Assembly: GCA_025922795.1 (NCBI GenBank)
Contig: JAICHC010000191.1
Span: forward strand, 1-6,094
DNA: 6,094 bases
Reading direction: 5' to 3'
Source: Candidatus Binatia bacterium
Lineage (GTDB): Bacteria; Desulfobacterota_B; Binatia; UBA9968
Made by a program: the position numbers and the translations under genes. Below the pieces are notes generated by a model, which did not search any database, was not told the origin of the DNA, and saw nothing but the letters and a program-made list of their open reading frames with translations. Of the stretch, positions 1-5,727 are shown piece by piece (the first letter of the stretch is position 1; each line of letters opens with the position of its first letter).

Positions 1-47
1 CGGCGTATACCGCCTTTGCAGTTCATCGCCTTCGATGCTGGCGTCGG

Positions 48-563
48 GTGTTACGCGATCAGGTCGCCAACGAAGCAAATACGACTGAGGAGACCATCCG
101 CACGGTACGGGAAATCTCGGCCGGCGGCGTGATCTATCGCAAAAATGCCGACGACTATGAGATCGCCCTGATTCACGTGCGCCGTCGCTGGGGTTTGCCG
201 AAGGGACACGTCGAGGAAGGTGAGCGGGACGAGGAGGCGGCGCTGCGCGAGGTGCGCGAGGAGACCGGACTCGAGGGGAAGTTGATCCGTAAACTCGGGG
301 ATATTCGCTACTCCTATCGAGACAAGGCCACGGAAGGCGAGCCGATACGCATTTACAAGCGGGTACACTTTTTTCTCCTGCGCTATCTCAAGGGCGACGT
401 TCACGATCACGATCACGAGGCGGACGACGTGCGCTGGTTTCCCATCGAGCAGGCGATCAAGCAGCTCAAGTTCGCTACCGAGCGCAAAATGGTGCACCGG
501 GCCATGTCGGTTTTGCGCGCGCGCCAAAGCCAACGCCGCTCTTCGGCGGCGCAGAGCCATTGA
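48..563 (+). CDS. Nudix hydrolase (MutT / Ap4A-hydrolase-like), 171 aa
   Basis: This is a Nudix-family pyrophosphohydrolase, which cleaves nucleoside diphosphates linked to another moiety using Mg2+. The Nudix box is perfect: G53, E59, R67, E68, E71, E72 and G74 fit GX5EX7REUXEEXGU, with the metal-binding glutamates in place. The domain begins at [11 protein letters not shown] (residues 21-31), and WGLPKGH (48-54) leads into the box. The C-terminal part (HDHE...[11 protein letters not shown], about 119-137) resembles small bacterial Ap4A or (d)NTP hydrolases, but the substrate cannot be read from sequence. The GTG start at 48 has no clear Shine-Dalgarno, and the frame stays open to the left edge, so the true start may lie outside the window. 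No ATG precedes the domain inside the window. The last 15 residues are a low-complexity R/S/Q/A tail. The gene lies 65 bp upstream of the SDR pair on the same strand and may be co-transcribed with it. Confidence 0.9.
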   Translation: MLRDQVANEANTTEETIRTVREISAGGVIYRKNADDYEIALIHVRRRWGLPKGHVEEGERDEEAALREVREETGLEGKLIRKLGDIRYSYRDKATEGEPIRIYKRVHFFLLRYLKGDVHDHDHEADDVRWFPIEQAIKQLKFATERKMVHRAMSVLRARQSQRRSSAAQSH

Positions 564-616
564 TCGTCTTCCCGTTTGATGATTTCGTGCTGTTTCGTCT
601 CGCATAGACAACTCGG

Positions 617-623
617 AAGGAGG
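617..623 (+). promoter_or_regulatory. Ribosome binding site AAGGAGG of the first SDR
   Basis: A full anti-16S match lies five bases before the GTG at 629. It fixes that GTG as the start of the first dehydrogenase even though no ATG is present. Confidence 0.85.
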
Positions 624-628
624 CCTGC

Positions 629-1372
629 GTGAGTCAAGTGGCATTGATCACGGGAGGGGGCGGCGGAATCGGGGGCGCAGTGGCGCGCCGAATGGCGGCC
701 GCCGGCATCGCGGTCGTGATCGCCGATTACGACAGTCAGGCCGCTAAAAAGGTCAAAGATGAAATCGTCGGAGCGGGCGGTGCAGCCGATGCCTTTGCCG
801 TCGACGTAACCGTTGCACACAAGGTCAAAACGCTCGTCACCGATGTCGAGAAATGCTTCGGCCGAATTGACATCCTAGCGAACATCGCCGGCGGCAGCGC
901 GTATACCAAACGGATCGAGGAACTGACCTGGGCGCAATGGAAGGAAGTCATGGACGTCAATTTGAAAGGAACGTTCCTGATGTGCCGTGAGGTTGCCCCG
1001 ATCATGCAGCGGCAGAAGAGCGGCCGAATTATCAATACGGCATCGAATTACGGCGTAACCGGATCTGCTCTGCGCACCCCGTACGCTGCTGCGAAAGCGG
1101 GCATCATCACGTTTACCAAGTCTTTGGCCCTCGAGCTGGCGCCGGACAGCGTGCTTGCCAATACCGTGGCGCCGGGACCGACGGATACGCCGCGCGTCAT
1201 GGAGAAAGAATCGGCCGAGGCGCGCCGGGGGCGCTGGTGGCCCAACATTCCACTCGGACGAACGGCCGTGCCGCAGGACCTCGCCGAGATGTATTATTTT
1301 CTCACCACGCCGGAGAGCGCGGCGATAACCGGACAAACATTTCACGTCAACGGCGGAGTGGTGATGCCATGA
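629..1372 (+). CDS. Short-chain dehydrogenase/reductase (classical SDR), 247 aa
   Basis: This is a classical SDR, a cytosolic NAD(P)-dependent oxidoreductase usually acting as a tetramer. Its features in order are a glycine-rich cofactor loop TGGGGGIG (T8-G15), an acidic residue D33 at the end of strand beta-2 that favours NAD(H), NIAG (85-88), and the catalytic set N111, S139, Y152 and K156. PG followed by Thr (P182, G183, T187) and a C-terminal ITGQTFHVNGG (233-243) complete the fold. The length is normal for FabG-like enzymes. It resembles 3-oxoacyl-ACP reductase and cyclohexanol or diol dehydrogenases, but the substrate cannot be assigned. The cofactor loop is unusually glycine-rich (five consecutive Gly). 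The start is GTG behind a perfect Shine-Dalgarno. The stop overlaps the start of the next SDR by four bases, so the two form a coupled unit. No convincing promoter is seen in the 65 bp after the Nudix gene. Confidence 0.94.
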   Translation: MSQVALITGGGGGIGGAVARRMAAAGIAVVIADYDSQAAKKVKDEIVGAGGAADAFAVDVTVAHKVKTLVTDVEKCFGRIDILANIAGGSAYTKRIEELTWAQWKEVMDVNLKGTFLMCREVAPIMQRQKSGRIINTASNYGVTGSALRTPYAAAKAGIITFTKSLALELAPDSVLANTVAPGPTDTPRVMEKESAEARRGRWWPNIPLGRTAVPQDLAEMYYFLTTPESAAITGQTFHVNGGVVMP

Positions 1373-2118
1373 GACTGAAAGATAAAGTCGCTGTGGTCAC
1401 GGGCGGCGCCCAGGGGATCGGCCGGGCGGTGGCGCTCGGCATGGGCCGCGAAGGCGCCCAAGTCGTCGTCGCCGATTTGCAGGCGGAAAAGGCCCAGTCG
1501 GTGGCCAACGAGGTACGGGCTCTCGGAGCCGAAGCGGCCGCGATCGAAGTGAACGTCGCCAATGAATCATCGGTCCAGCGGATGGCAAAAAGCACGCTTG
1601 AGCGATTTGGCCGCGCTGATATTCTCGTCAACGTCGCCGGTATTTATTATCCTAAAGCATCGGTTGTGGAGCTGTCCGAGGAAGACTGGGATCGCACTAT
1701 CGACATCAACGTCGGCAGCAATTTTCTCTGTTGCCGCGAGTTCGTGCCGGCGATGCGCGCGCAACAAAGCGGACGCATCATCAGCCTCGCTTCGGGCATC
1801 GGCCATTACGGCATGCGGCAGTTCGCGCACTATGCCGCGTCCAAGGCCGCGGTTATCGGGTTCGTCAAAGCGCTTGCCCGCGAAGTCGGCCCCGACGGTG
1901 TCACCGTGAATGCCATCTGTCCCGGCTCGGCGAATACCTCCATGCCGCGCCAACACCGCTCCGAGGAAGAAGTCATGGCGCGGCTGCGTGCCACTCCCTT
2001 GCCGCATGTTCTCGAGCCCGAAGACATCGCCGGGCCCATTTTGTTTCTGGCCAGCGCCGCCGCCGCGTATATCACCGGTCAGTCATACAATATCAACAGC
2101 GGCAGTTATATGTTTTGA
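1369..2118 (+). CDS. Short-chain dehydrogenase/reductase (classical SDR), 249 aa
   Basis: This is a second classical SDR with its own complete active site: cofactor loop TGGAQGIG (T11-G18), D36 after strand beta-2 (suggesting NAD(H)), NVAG (88-91), and catalytic N114, S142, Y155 and K159. P185, G186 and T190 form the PGxxxT segment. The C-terminus reads ITGQSYNINSG, whereas most relatives have a VDGG-type ending; this is a mild deviation near the substrate pocket or tetramer interface. The start at 1369 is chosen because it is the ATG of an ATGA overlap with the preceding stop, with GGCGGAG upstream, and because RLKDKVAVVTGG is the usual SDR N-terminus. The frame is open further upstream to 1237, but that stretch lies inside the first SDR and looks unlike a protein domain. 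The two SDRs are clearly diverged, so they probably differ in substrate or act as a hetero-oligomer (inference). Confidence 0.94.
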   Translation: MRLKDKVAVVTGGAQGIGRAVALGMGREGAQVVVADLQAEKAQSVANEVRALGAEAAAIEVNVANESSVQRMAKSTLERFGRADILVNVAGIYYPKASVVELSEEDWDRTIDINVGSNFLCCREFVPAMRAQQSGRIISLASGIGHYGMRQFAHYAASKAAVIGFVKALAREVGPDGVTVNAICPGSANTSMPRQHRSEEEVMARLRATPLPHVLEPEDIAGPILFLASAAAAYITGQSYNINSGSYMF

Positions 2119-2279
2119 GCGGCGTCATCGACGCCCTCACTCGACCGAGGCCCGTTTGCCTCGCCTGAACCGTTAAGGCGCTGTGAGCACGAGCTACCGC
2201 GGCTTTCTTCGAATAATCAATACGCGACCTGCGGGTTGCCTGAACAGCAGGTTGGTGTCAAGGTGCAACCATGTCGCCT

Positions 2280-2310
2280 CCAAGTCACTTGCCGCCGGCG
2301 GCACCAAGTC
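2280..2310. repeat. 14-bp palindrome flanked by 7-base direct repeats
   Basis: CCAAGTC occurs at 2280-2286 and again at 2304-2310. Between them, TGCCGCCGGCGGCA (2290-2303) is a perfect palindrome. This could be an operator-like site or an RNA hairpin base. The core GCCGCCGGCGG is also present at 4626-4636 in the other intergenic region. GC-rich DNA gives such palindromes by chance fairly often. Confidence 0.4.
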
Positions 2311-2502
2311 GTCTGTAGAGGATGGCGGACAACGGCGCAGATCCAAAGGCGGTTTGTTGCTGCGGGTTCGAAGGTTGTGCTCCGCATGCGGCCACGACGA
2401 GAATTGCTTCTTGCTGCGGCCGTCGCAATTCAACGGTGGTCTCGTCGATAGTCCTATTGGCTGTTTGAGTACTGCGGAGTCGGATACGGCTCGGCAATCT
2501 CG

Positions 2503-2509
2503 AAGGAGG
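2503..2509 (+). promoter_or_regulatory. Ribosome binding site AAGGAGG of the zinc-finger gene
   Basis: A full Shine-Dalgarno lies four bases before the ATG at 2514. It supports 2514 as the start and argues against the overlapping frame that opens at 2183. Confidence 0.85.
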
Positions 2510-2513
2510 GGAG

Positions 2514-3068
2514 ATGGCGACAAAGCCGTCCGGATTCGGGTTCGTAGAGTGCGCCGACCTGGTCAACGAACAGAAATACGGCGCCGCCTTGCGGCTTTTT
2601 CAGCAAGCGGTCGGCAAATTCCTCGATTCGAAGAGCCCTCCCAAGCGCGGCGAGATCGCCCGCCAGTTGCTTCAAATCGGTACCGCATTGGAAGAGACGC
2701 TCAAGAGAGCCATCGGCGACGACTGGGATTCCCACGTGCCGAAATTCGACGATGACGCCCGGCATCCGATCTGCTCGTTTTGCAGCAAATCCCAGGCCGA
2801 GGTGCGCAAGCTCATCGCCGGCCCGTCGGTGCATATCTGCGACGAATGCGTCGGGCTATGCAAGGATATCGTCGCCCAGGAGATCGACGACCGTAAAGCA
2901 GCCAAAAGAAAAGCCGCGAAATCGAAAACAAAAGAAAACCGCCTTTGCGGCATTTGCATGGAAGCGCGCGAGACCGACGAACTGATCTTTTTGCCGCATG
3001 CGGCCTACATGTGCGCCGGCTGCTTGGAGGACATACAGACGGTGCGCGACAAGCAGACGGAAAGGTAG
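2514..3068 (+). CDS. ClpX-type C4 zinc-finger protein without ATPase, tandem zinc modules, 184 aa
   Basis: The protein has three parts. Residues 1-80 look alpha-helical and match no family I can name. Residues 87-118 are a near-consensus ClpX zinc-binding domain: cysteines C87, C90, C109 and C112, with [19 protein letters not shown] between and around them; the usual Gly after the second Cys is Ser. After a lysine/arginine-rich linker (about 127-143) comes a second C4 site, C145, C148, C167 and C170, with the same C-x2-C-x18-C-x2-C spacing. ClpX itself continues from one such domain into an AAA+ ATPase of several hundred residues, absent here; the gene ends at a normal stop, so it is not an obvious truncation. 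In ClpX this domain dimerises and binds adaptors and some substrates. A role as adaptor, decoy or nucleic-acid binder is inference. The gene stands alone on the plus strand and faces the ferredoxin gene. Confidence 0.87.
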   Translation: MATKPSGFGFVECADLVNEQKYGAALRLFQQAVGKFLDSKSPPKRGEIARQLLQIGTALEETLKRAIGDDWDSHVPKFDDDARHPICSFCSKSQAEVRKLIAGPSVHICDECVGLCKDIVAQEIDDRKAAKRKAAKSKTKENRLCGICMEARETDELIFLPHAAYMCAGCLEDIQTVRDKQTER

Positions 3069-3117
3069 CTGGTCACCGCGGCCGATTACAGCACCTTTCA
3101 CAACTAGCCATGTCCGC

Positions 3118-3336
3118 TCAATCCGTCGGGAAGATTCTTTTGCCCGTTGCTTCTTCCTCCAAAATGATCGCTTTGGTCGGGCAGATCTTGGCGGTCAGCA
3201 AAATCTTTTCATCCGTCTCGGCTTTCGGATCGATCACTTCGGCGATCATTTTGGCATCGAGGCGGAAGACTTTGGGCGCGGCCTGGACGCACTTGGCGTA
3301 ACCGTCGCATTTGTTTCGGTCGATGGTGATTTTCAT
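3118..3336 (-). CDS. Small ferredoxin, probably [3Fe-4S] single cluster, 72 aa
   Basis: This is a small soluble electron carrier of the single-cluster type that often serves cytochrome P450s and other oxygenases. The motif C10-x5-C16 followed by C52-P53 gives three cluster cysteines. The position of the fourth ligand in the usual CxxCxxC layout is Tyr13, so a [3Fe-4S] cluster is expected. Other family marks are KITIDRNKCDGYAKC at the N-terminus, APKVFRLD (20-27) and CPTKAI (52-57). The length is typical for the group. The ATG at 3336 has AAGAGG four bases upstream. It lies 83 bp downstream of the amidohydrolase on the same strand with no clear terminator between, so it probably shares that transcript. 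No P450 or ferredoxin reductase is within the window, so its partner is unknown. The 49-bp gap to the convergent zinc-finger gene shows no clear terminator. Confidence 0.88.
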   Translation of the reverse strand: MKITIDRNKCDGYAKCVQAAPKVFRLDAKMIAEVIDPKAETDEKILLTAKICPTKAIILEEEATGKRIFPTD

Positions 3337-3419
3337 AAGGCCTCTTACCGGAAAAGTCGTTCAAGGTTCGCGGTTCAAACAGCCAATGTTCCGGACCGGC
3401 TAATCGGTCGCTGGTGTTT

Positions 3420-4532
3420 CTACAGGCCGAAAAATCGCTTGGCGTTCTCGCCGAGGATTTTTTTCTTTTGCGTTTGGGAAATATCGCAACGTTCTTTGAT
3501 CTCGGTGATCGAGTTGTCGCGCGCTTCGGCGTGGGGCATGTCGCCCGAGATCATGACTTTGTCATCGCCGATCCATCGCAAAACTTCCGGCAGCAGTTTT
3601 TCATCGCCTTCGCAGGTGAAATAGATTTCGCAGTCCTTGAAATATTCCGTTGGTGCCCGCTGGGGCAAGCCGGGGCGATTGATCGCCTTTTCGGAGTGAA
3701 AATAGTGATCCATGCGCTGGAGCATGTAAGGCAGCCAGTCGGCGCCGGCTTCAAGAAACGATATTTTCAACTTGGGGAAGCGGTCCAGCACCCCGCCGCC
3801 GACTACGCCGTAAAAGCCGAGCAGCAGCGGCAAGGTAAACGTAACGGCATGCGCCGCCATGATCGTCGTGCCGCTGGCTTTTAGTCCGGGGTGGCTCCAA
3901 CCGGTGTGAGCGCTGACCGAAAAATTTAACCGCTCGGCTTCGGCGAAGAACGGATTGAACTCCGGCAGGTCGAGAAGCTTCTCGCCCACGGTTCCGTAAA
4001 TGATCGCCGTCACTGCGCCCAGGTCTTTGGCCCGCTTCAACTCCTCCACAGCGGCGGGAACGTTTCTAAGCGGCATGACCGCGCCCCATTTGAGGCGATC
4101 GGGTGCTGTTTTACACGCGTTGCCGATCCAAGTGTTGTAGCTGCGCATCAAGTCGGCTTCGAATTCGATGTCTTCGGTGAGCGGTTCGAGAAAGACCGTC
4201 GGGAAATTCACCTGAATATCGACACCGGCAGCGTCCATGTCTTTAAGGCGCTCGGCCGGGGATTGCAACGTTTGGCTGCCGATCGAATATTTCTTGTGGG
4301 TCGCGTGGTAGGAAACCGGCGGCGTGCCGTACACCGTGTGGTTCGATCCTGAAATCTTCGGATAGATGACGCCGTCGATCCACCAAAAGGCATTCAAGTT
4401 GGCAAGGATCGGCCGGTTCGGCACCGCGATCGGAAACGGTCTGCGCTCGCGATATTTTTCTTGCAGATAATTCCATGCCTCTTCCGGTTCTTCGACGTGA
4501 GAATCGGCATCGATGACGAGGTAATCTGACAT
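3420..4532 (-). CDS. Amidohydrolase-2 family (ACMSD-like) metal-dependent hydrolase/decarboxylase, 370 aa
   Basis: This is a TIM-barrel enzyme of the amidohydrolase-2 group (PF04909 type), which includes ACMSD, gamma-resorcylate decarboxylase and many uncharacterised hydrolases. The first-strand metal motif is IDADSHVEE, with D10, H12 and E14 where ACMSD has HxH. SAHTG gives H209 on a central strand, H228 follows, FLEAGADWLPY (259-269) is a family hallmark, and SGDMPH gives D331 and H334 on the last strand. The reaction cannot be decided between hydrolysis and non-oxidative decarboxylation. There is no signal peptide, so it is cytosolic. The ATG at 4532 is preferred over TTG 4544, because the extra four codons are the ribosome binding site itself. 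The TctC-type binding protein lies 164 bp upstream and the ferredoxin downstream, on the same strand. This suggests a small catabolic unit (inference). Confidence 0.9.
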   Translation of the reverse strand: MSDYLVIDADSHVEEPEEAWNYLQEKYRERRPFPIAVPNRPILANLNAFWWIDGVIYPKISGSNHTVYGTPPVSYHATHKKYSIGSQTLQSPAERLKDMDAAGVDIQVNFPTVFLEPLTEDIEFEADLMRSYNTWIGNACKTAPDRLKWGAVMPLRNVPAAVEELKRAKDLGAVTAIIYGTVGEKLLDLPEFNPFFAEAERLNFSVSAHTGWSHPGLKASGTTIMAAHAVTFTLPLLLGFYGVVGGGVLDRFPKLKISFLEAGADWLPYMLQRMDHYFHSEKAINRPGLPQRAPTEYFKDCEIYFTCEGDEKLLPEVLRWIGDDKVMISGDMPHAEARDNSITEIKERCDISQTQKKKILGENAKRFFGL

Positions 4533-4535
4533 GCG

Positions 4536-4542
4536 CTCCTCC
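4536..4542 (-). promoter_or_regulatory. Ribosome binding site GGAGGAG of the amidohydrolase
   Basis: This strong Shine-Dalgarno lies three bases before ATG 4532. It rules out the upstream in-frame TTG at 4544 as the start. Confidence 0.85.
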
Positions 4543-4552
4543 AAATTTCCTT

Positions 4553-4558
4553 CTTATA
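4553..4558 (-). promoter_or_regulatory. Possible -10 element TATAAG just before the amidohydrolase
   Basis: TATAAG matches five of six bases of the sigma-70 -10 box and directly follows the terminator's T-run. Transcription would begin near 4546, leaving a very short leader that still contains the ribosome binding site. No -35 match is visible at 16-18 bp, so this is weak. Confidence 0.2.
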
Positions 4559-4559
4559 C

Positions 4560-4598
4560 AAAAAGAGCGGCCTAGCACCAGGGCCGGGCCGCCGCTCT
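4560..4598 (-). terminator. Rho-independent-type terminator between tctC and the amidohydrolase
   Basis: On the minus strand AGAGCGGC (4598-4591) pairs perfectly with GCCGCTCT (4571-4564) around a 19-base GC-rich loop. TTTT and a G follow directly. It would end the tctC transcript. It sits only 28 bases before the amidohydrolase start, so that gene needs read-through, regulated anti-termination or a promoter overlapping the T-run. The T-run is short and the loop long, so efficiency may be partial. Confidence 0.65.
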
Positions 4599-4680
4599 CG
4601 AGACGAACGGAGGATTCAGAGTCTCGCCGCCGGCGGTTAGAGCCATGCCGCGTTGCAATCGTTCGGCTCGTGGCGACAAC

Positions 4681-4695
4681 CGGCGCTTCGCGCCG
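4681..4695 (-). other. Compact GC hairpin directly after the tctC stop codon
   Basis: On the minus strand CGGCGC-GAA-GCGCCG begins one base after the TAA of the binding-protein gene. It has six GC pairs and a GAA triloop. No T-run follows on that strand. It may stabilise the 3' end of the message. On the plus strand it is followed by TTTATTTT, but no plus-strand gene leads into it. Confidence 0.45.
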
Positions 4696-4696
4696 T

Positions 4697-5722
4697 TTAT
4701 TTTAAAACTTCCTTCAGCTTGGCGATCAGCGCCGGTTCGAGCTTCAGAACTTCCTTGACGTTTTGCTCCAGGGTCGCCCCGTCGTCAGGATTGATGTCGA
4801 GATTGGCCTTTTTCGCCTCGGCGAGAAACTCAGGATCTTTCATCGTGTCCATGAACGCTTTCCGAATGACCTGCACCCGATCCTTCGGTGTGTTCGGCGG
4901 CAAAACGTAGGGCCGCACGGTCGGCCCATGCACGCGGGCGACAGTCGAGATCAGCCGCTTCGCTTCGTCGGTCTTGGCATAGTTGATGGCGAGCGGCAAC
5001 TTCGGCAGGTCGGGATGGGGCTTGAGAGTCGCTGCCACGATCAGTTTTAGATCGCCGCGCTCCAGCTCGTTGCGCCACGTCGACTTGGTCGATTCCCAGG
5101 AATTACTCAGGCCGGCGACCTCGCCGCTGTTGAACGCCAGGCGGACGTCCGCTGTCCCTTTGTAGCCGGACACCATTTGTGTAGGCAAACCGATGGTAAC
5201 TCTCAGTAAGTTAGGGAAGTCGTCCGTTCCCGAGCCGGTGGCTACGCCGCCGAATTTGACCACCTGCTTGGACGCGAGCCACGAGTCGAGATCGGTAACT
5301 CCGCTGGACTTGGAAACGCCAAGCACAAAGTTGTCTTGCGCCGGCACCCCGACGAATTGAAAACGAGCGGCGTCAAACTCGATGCCGGGCTTGCCCAATA
5401 GTTGTTGGAGGAAGAGCCCGCCGATGAAGTGGCCGATCGTCAGGCCGTCGGGCCTTGCGACTTTGTAGGAGTAATTAGCTGCGATCATGCTGCCGGCGCC
5501 GGCCATGTTTTCGACGAGTATCGCCGGGTTTCCGGGAATATGCTTGCCCATATGGCGAGCGAGCGTGCGCGTGTAAGTGTCGTAACCGCCACCGGCGCTA
5601 AAACCAACGATCATACGAATGCTTTTGCCTTCATAAAAATTTGTTTGGGCGAAAGCGTTGCCGGCAGACAAAGCGAGGAAAAGCGATAAAGTGAGCACCG
5701 CTGATCTCATGATTATTTTCAT
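4697..5722 (-). CDS. Tripartite tricarboxylate transporter substrate-binding protein (TctC/Bug family), 341 aa
   Basis: This is a periplasmic binding protein of the Bug/TctC family, which captures small carboxylates for TctAB-type secondary transporters or acts as an extracellular sensor. Residues 1-25 are a Sec signal peptide: charged K2 and R6, a hydrophobic core LTLSLFLAL, and an A-F-A cleavage site before Q26. The family's ligand loop SAGGGYD (42-48) is followed by VENMAGAGS (70-78). The length fits the family. The ATG at 5722 is chosen because an upstream GTG at 5737 would make the ribosome binding site part of the protein; ATG 5710 is a less likely alternative. No membrane components TctA or TctB are in the window, as is common for orphan Bug proteins. 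The ligand is unknown. The downstream amidohydrolase suggests an aromatic or other carboxylate (inference). Confidence 0.92.
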   Translation of the reverse strand: MKIIMRSAVLTLSLFLALSAGNAFAQTNFYEGKSIRMIVGFSAGGGYDTYTRTLARHMGKHIPGNPAILVENMAGAGSMIAANYSYKVARPDGLTIGHFIGGLFLQQLLGKPGIEFDAARFQFVGVPAQDNFVLGVSKSSGVTDLDSWLASKQVVKFGGVATGSGTDDFPNLLRVTIGLPTQMVSGYKGTADVRLAFNSGEVAGLSNSWESTKSTWRNELERGDLKLIVAATLKPHPDLPKLPLAINYAKTDEAKRLISTVARVHGPTVRPYVLPPNTPKDRVQVIRKAFMDTMKDPEFLAEAKKANLDINPDDGATLEQNVKEVLKLEPALIAKLKEVLK

Positions 5723-5727
5723 AAATG

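Larger units (their letters stand above)
2119..2513 (+). other. 395-bp gap without a convincing gene, rich in inverted repeats
   Basis: No reading frame here has family resemblance or a ribosome binding site. One frame opens at GTG 2183 and runs into the next gene, but its product is arginine-rich and looks like a shadow. Structural features are: a 6-bp stem with a 3-base loop two bases after the SDR stop (2121-2135); two stems in pseudoknot order (2225-2232 with 2247-2254, and 2234-2239 with 2265-2270); a 14-bp palindrome at 2290-2303; a 10-bp palindrome CCGCATGCGG at 2382-2391; and a nested hairpin at 2395-2447. No good -35/-10 pair was found. It may be a long leader of the downstream zinc-finger gene, or simply GC-rich spacer. 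Confidence 0.6.

Noticed and set aside
1237..1368. Upstream extension of the second SDR by 44 codons
   Set aside because: The extension lies wholly inside the first SDR, is unlike any SDR N-terminus, and the ATGA overlap at 1369 gives a normal start.
2360..2390. GGTTCGAA resembling a tRNA T-loop
   Set aside because: The flanking bases do not form the 5-bp T-stem, and no acceptor or anticodon arm is found around it.
2183..2755. Open plus-strand frame of 190 codons from GTG 2183, with a CSACGHDENC stretch
   Set aside because: It has no ribosome binding site, an arginine-rich product and no family resemblance. Its last third lies over the zinc-finger gene, which has a strong start and clear motifs in another frame.
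3069..3117. Search for a bidirectional terminator between the convergent zinc-finger and ferredoxin genes
   Set aside because: The 49 bases contain only the small palindrome CCGCGG and no stem followed by a T-run in either direction.
3394..3409. 5-bp hairpin GACCG/CGGTC between the amidohydrolase and ferredoxin genes
   Set aside because: The stem is short and has no T-run after it on the minus strand, so it is not a credible terminator.
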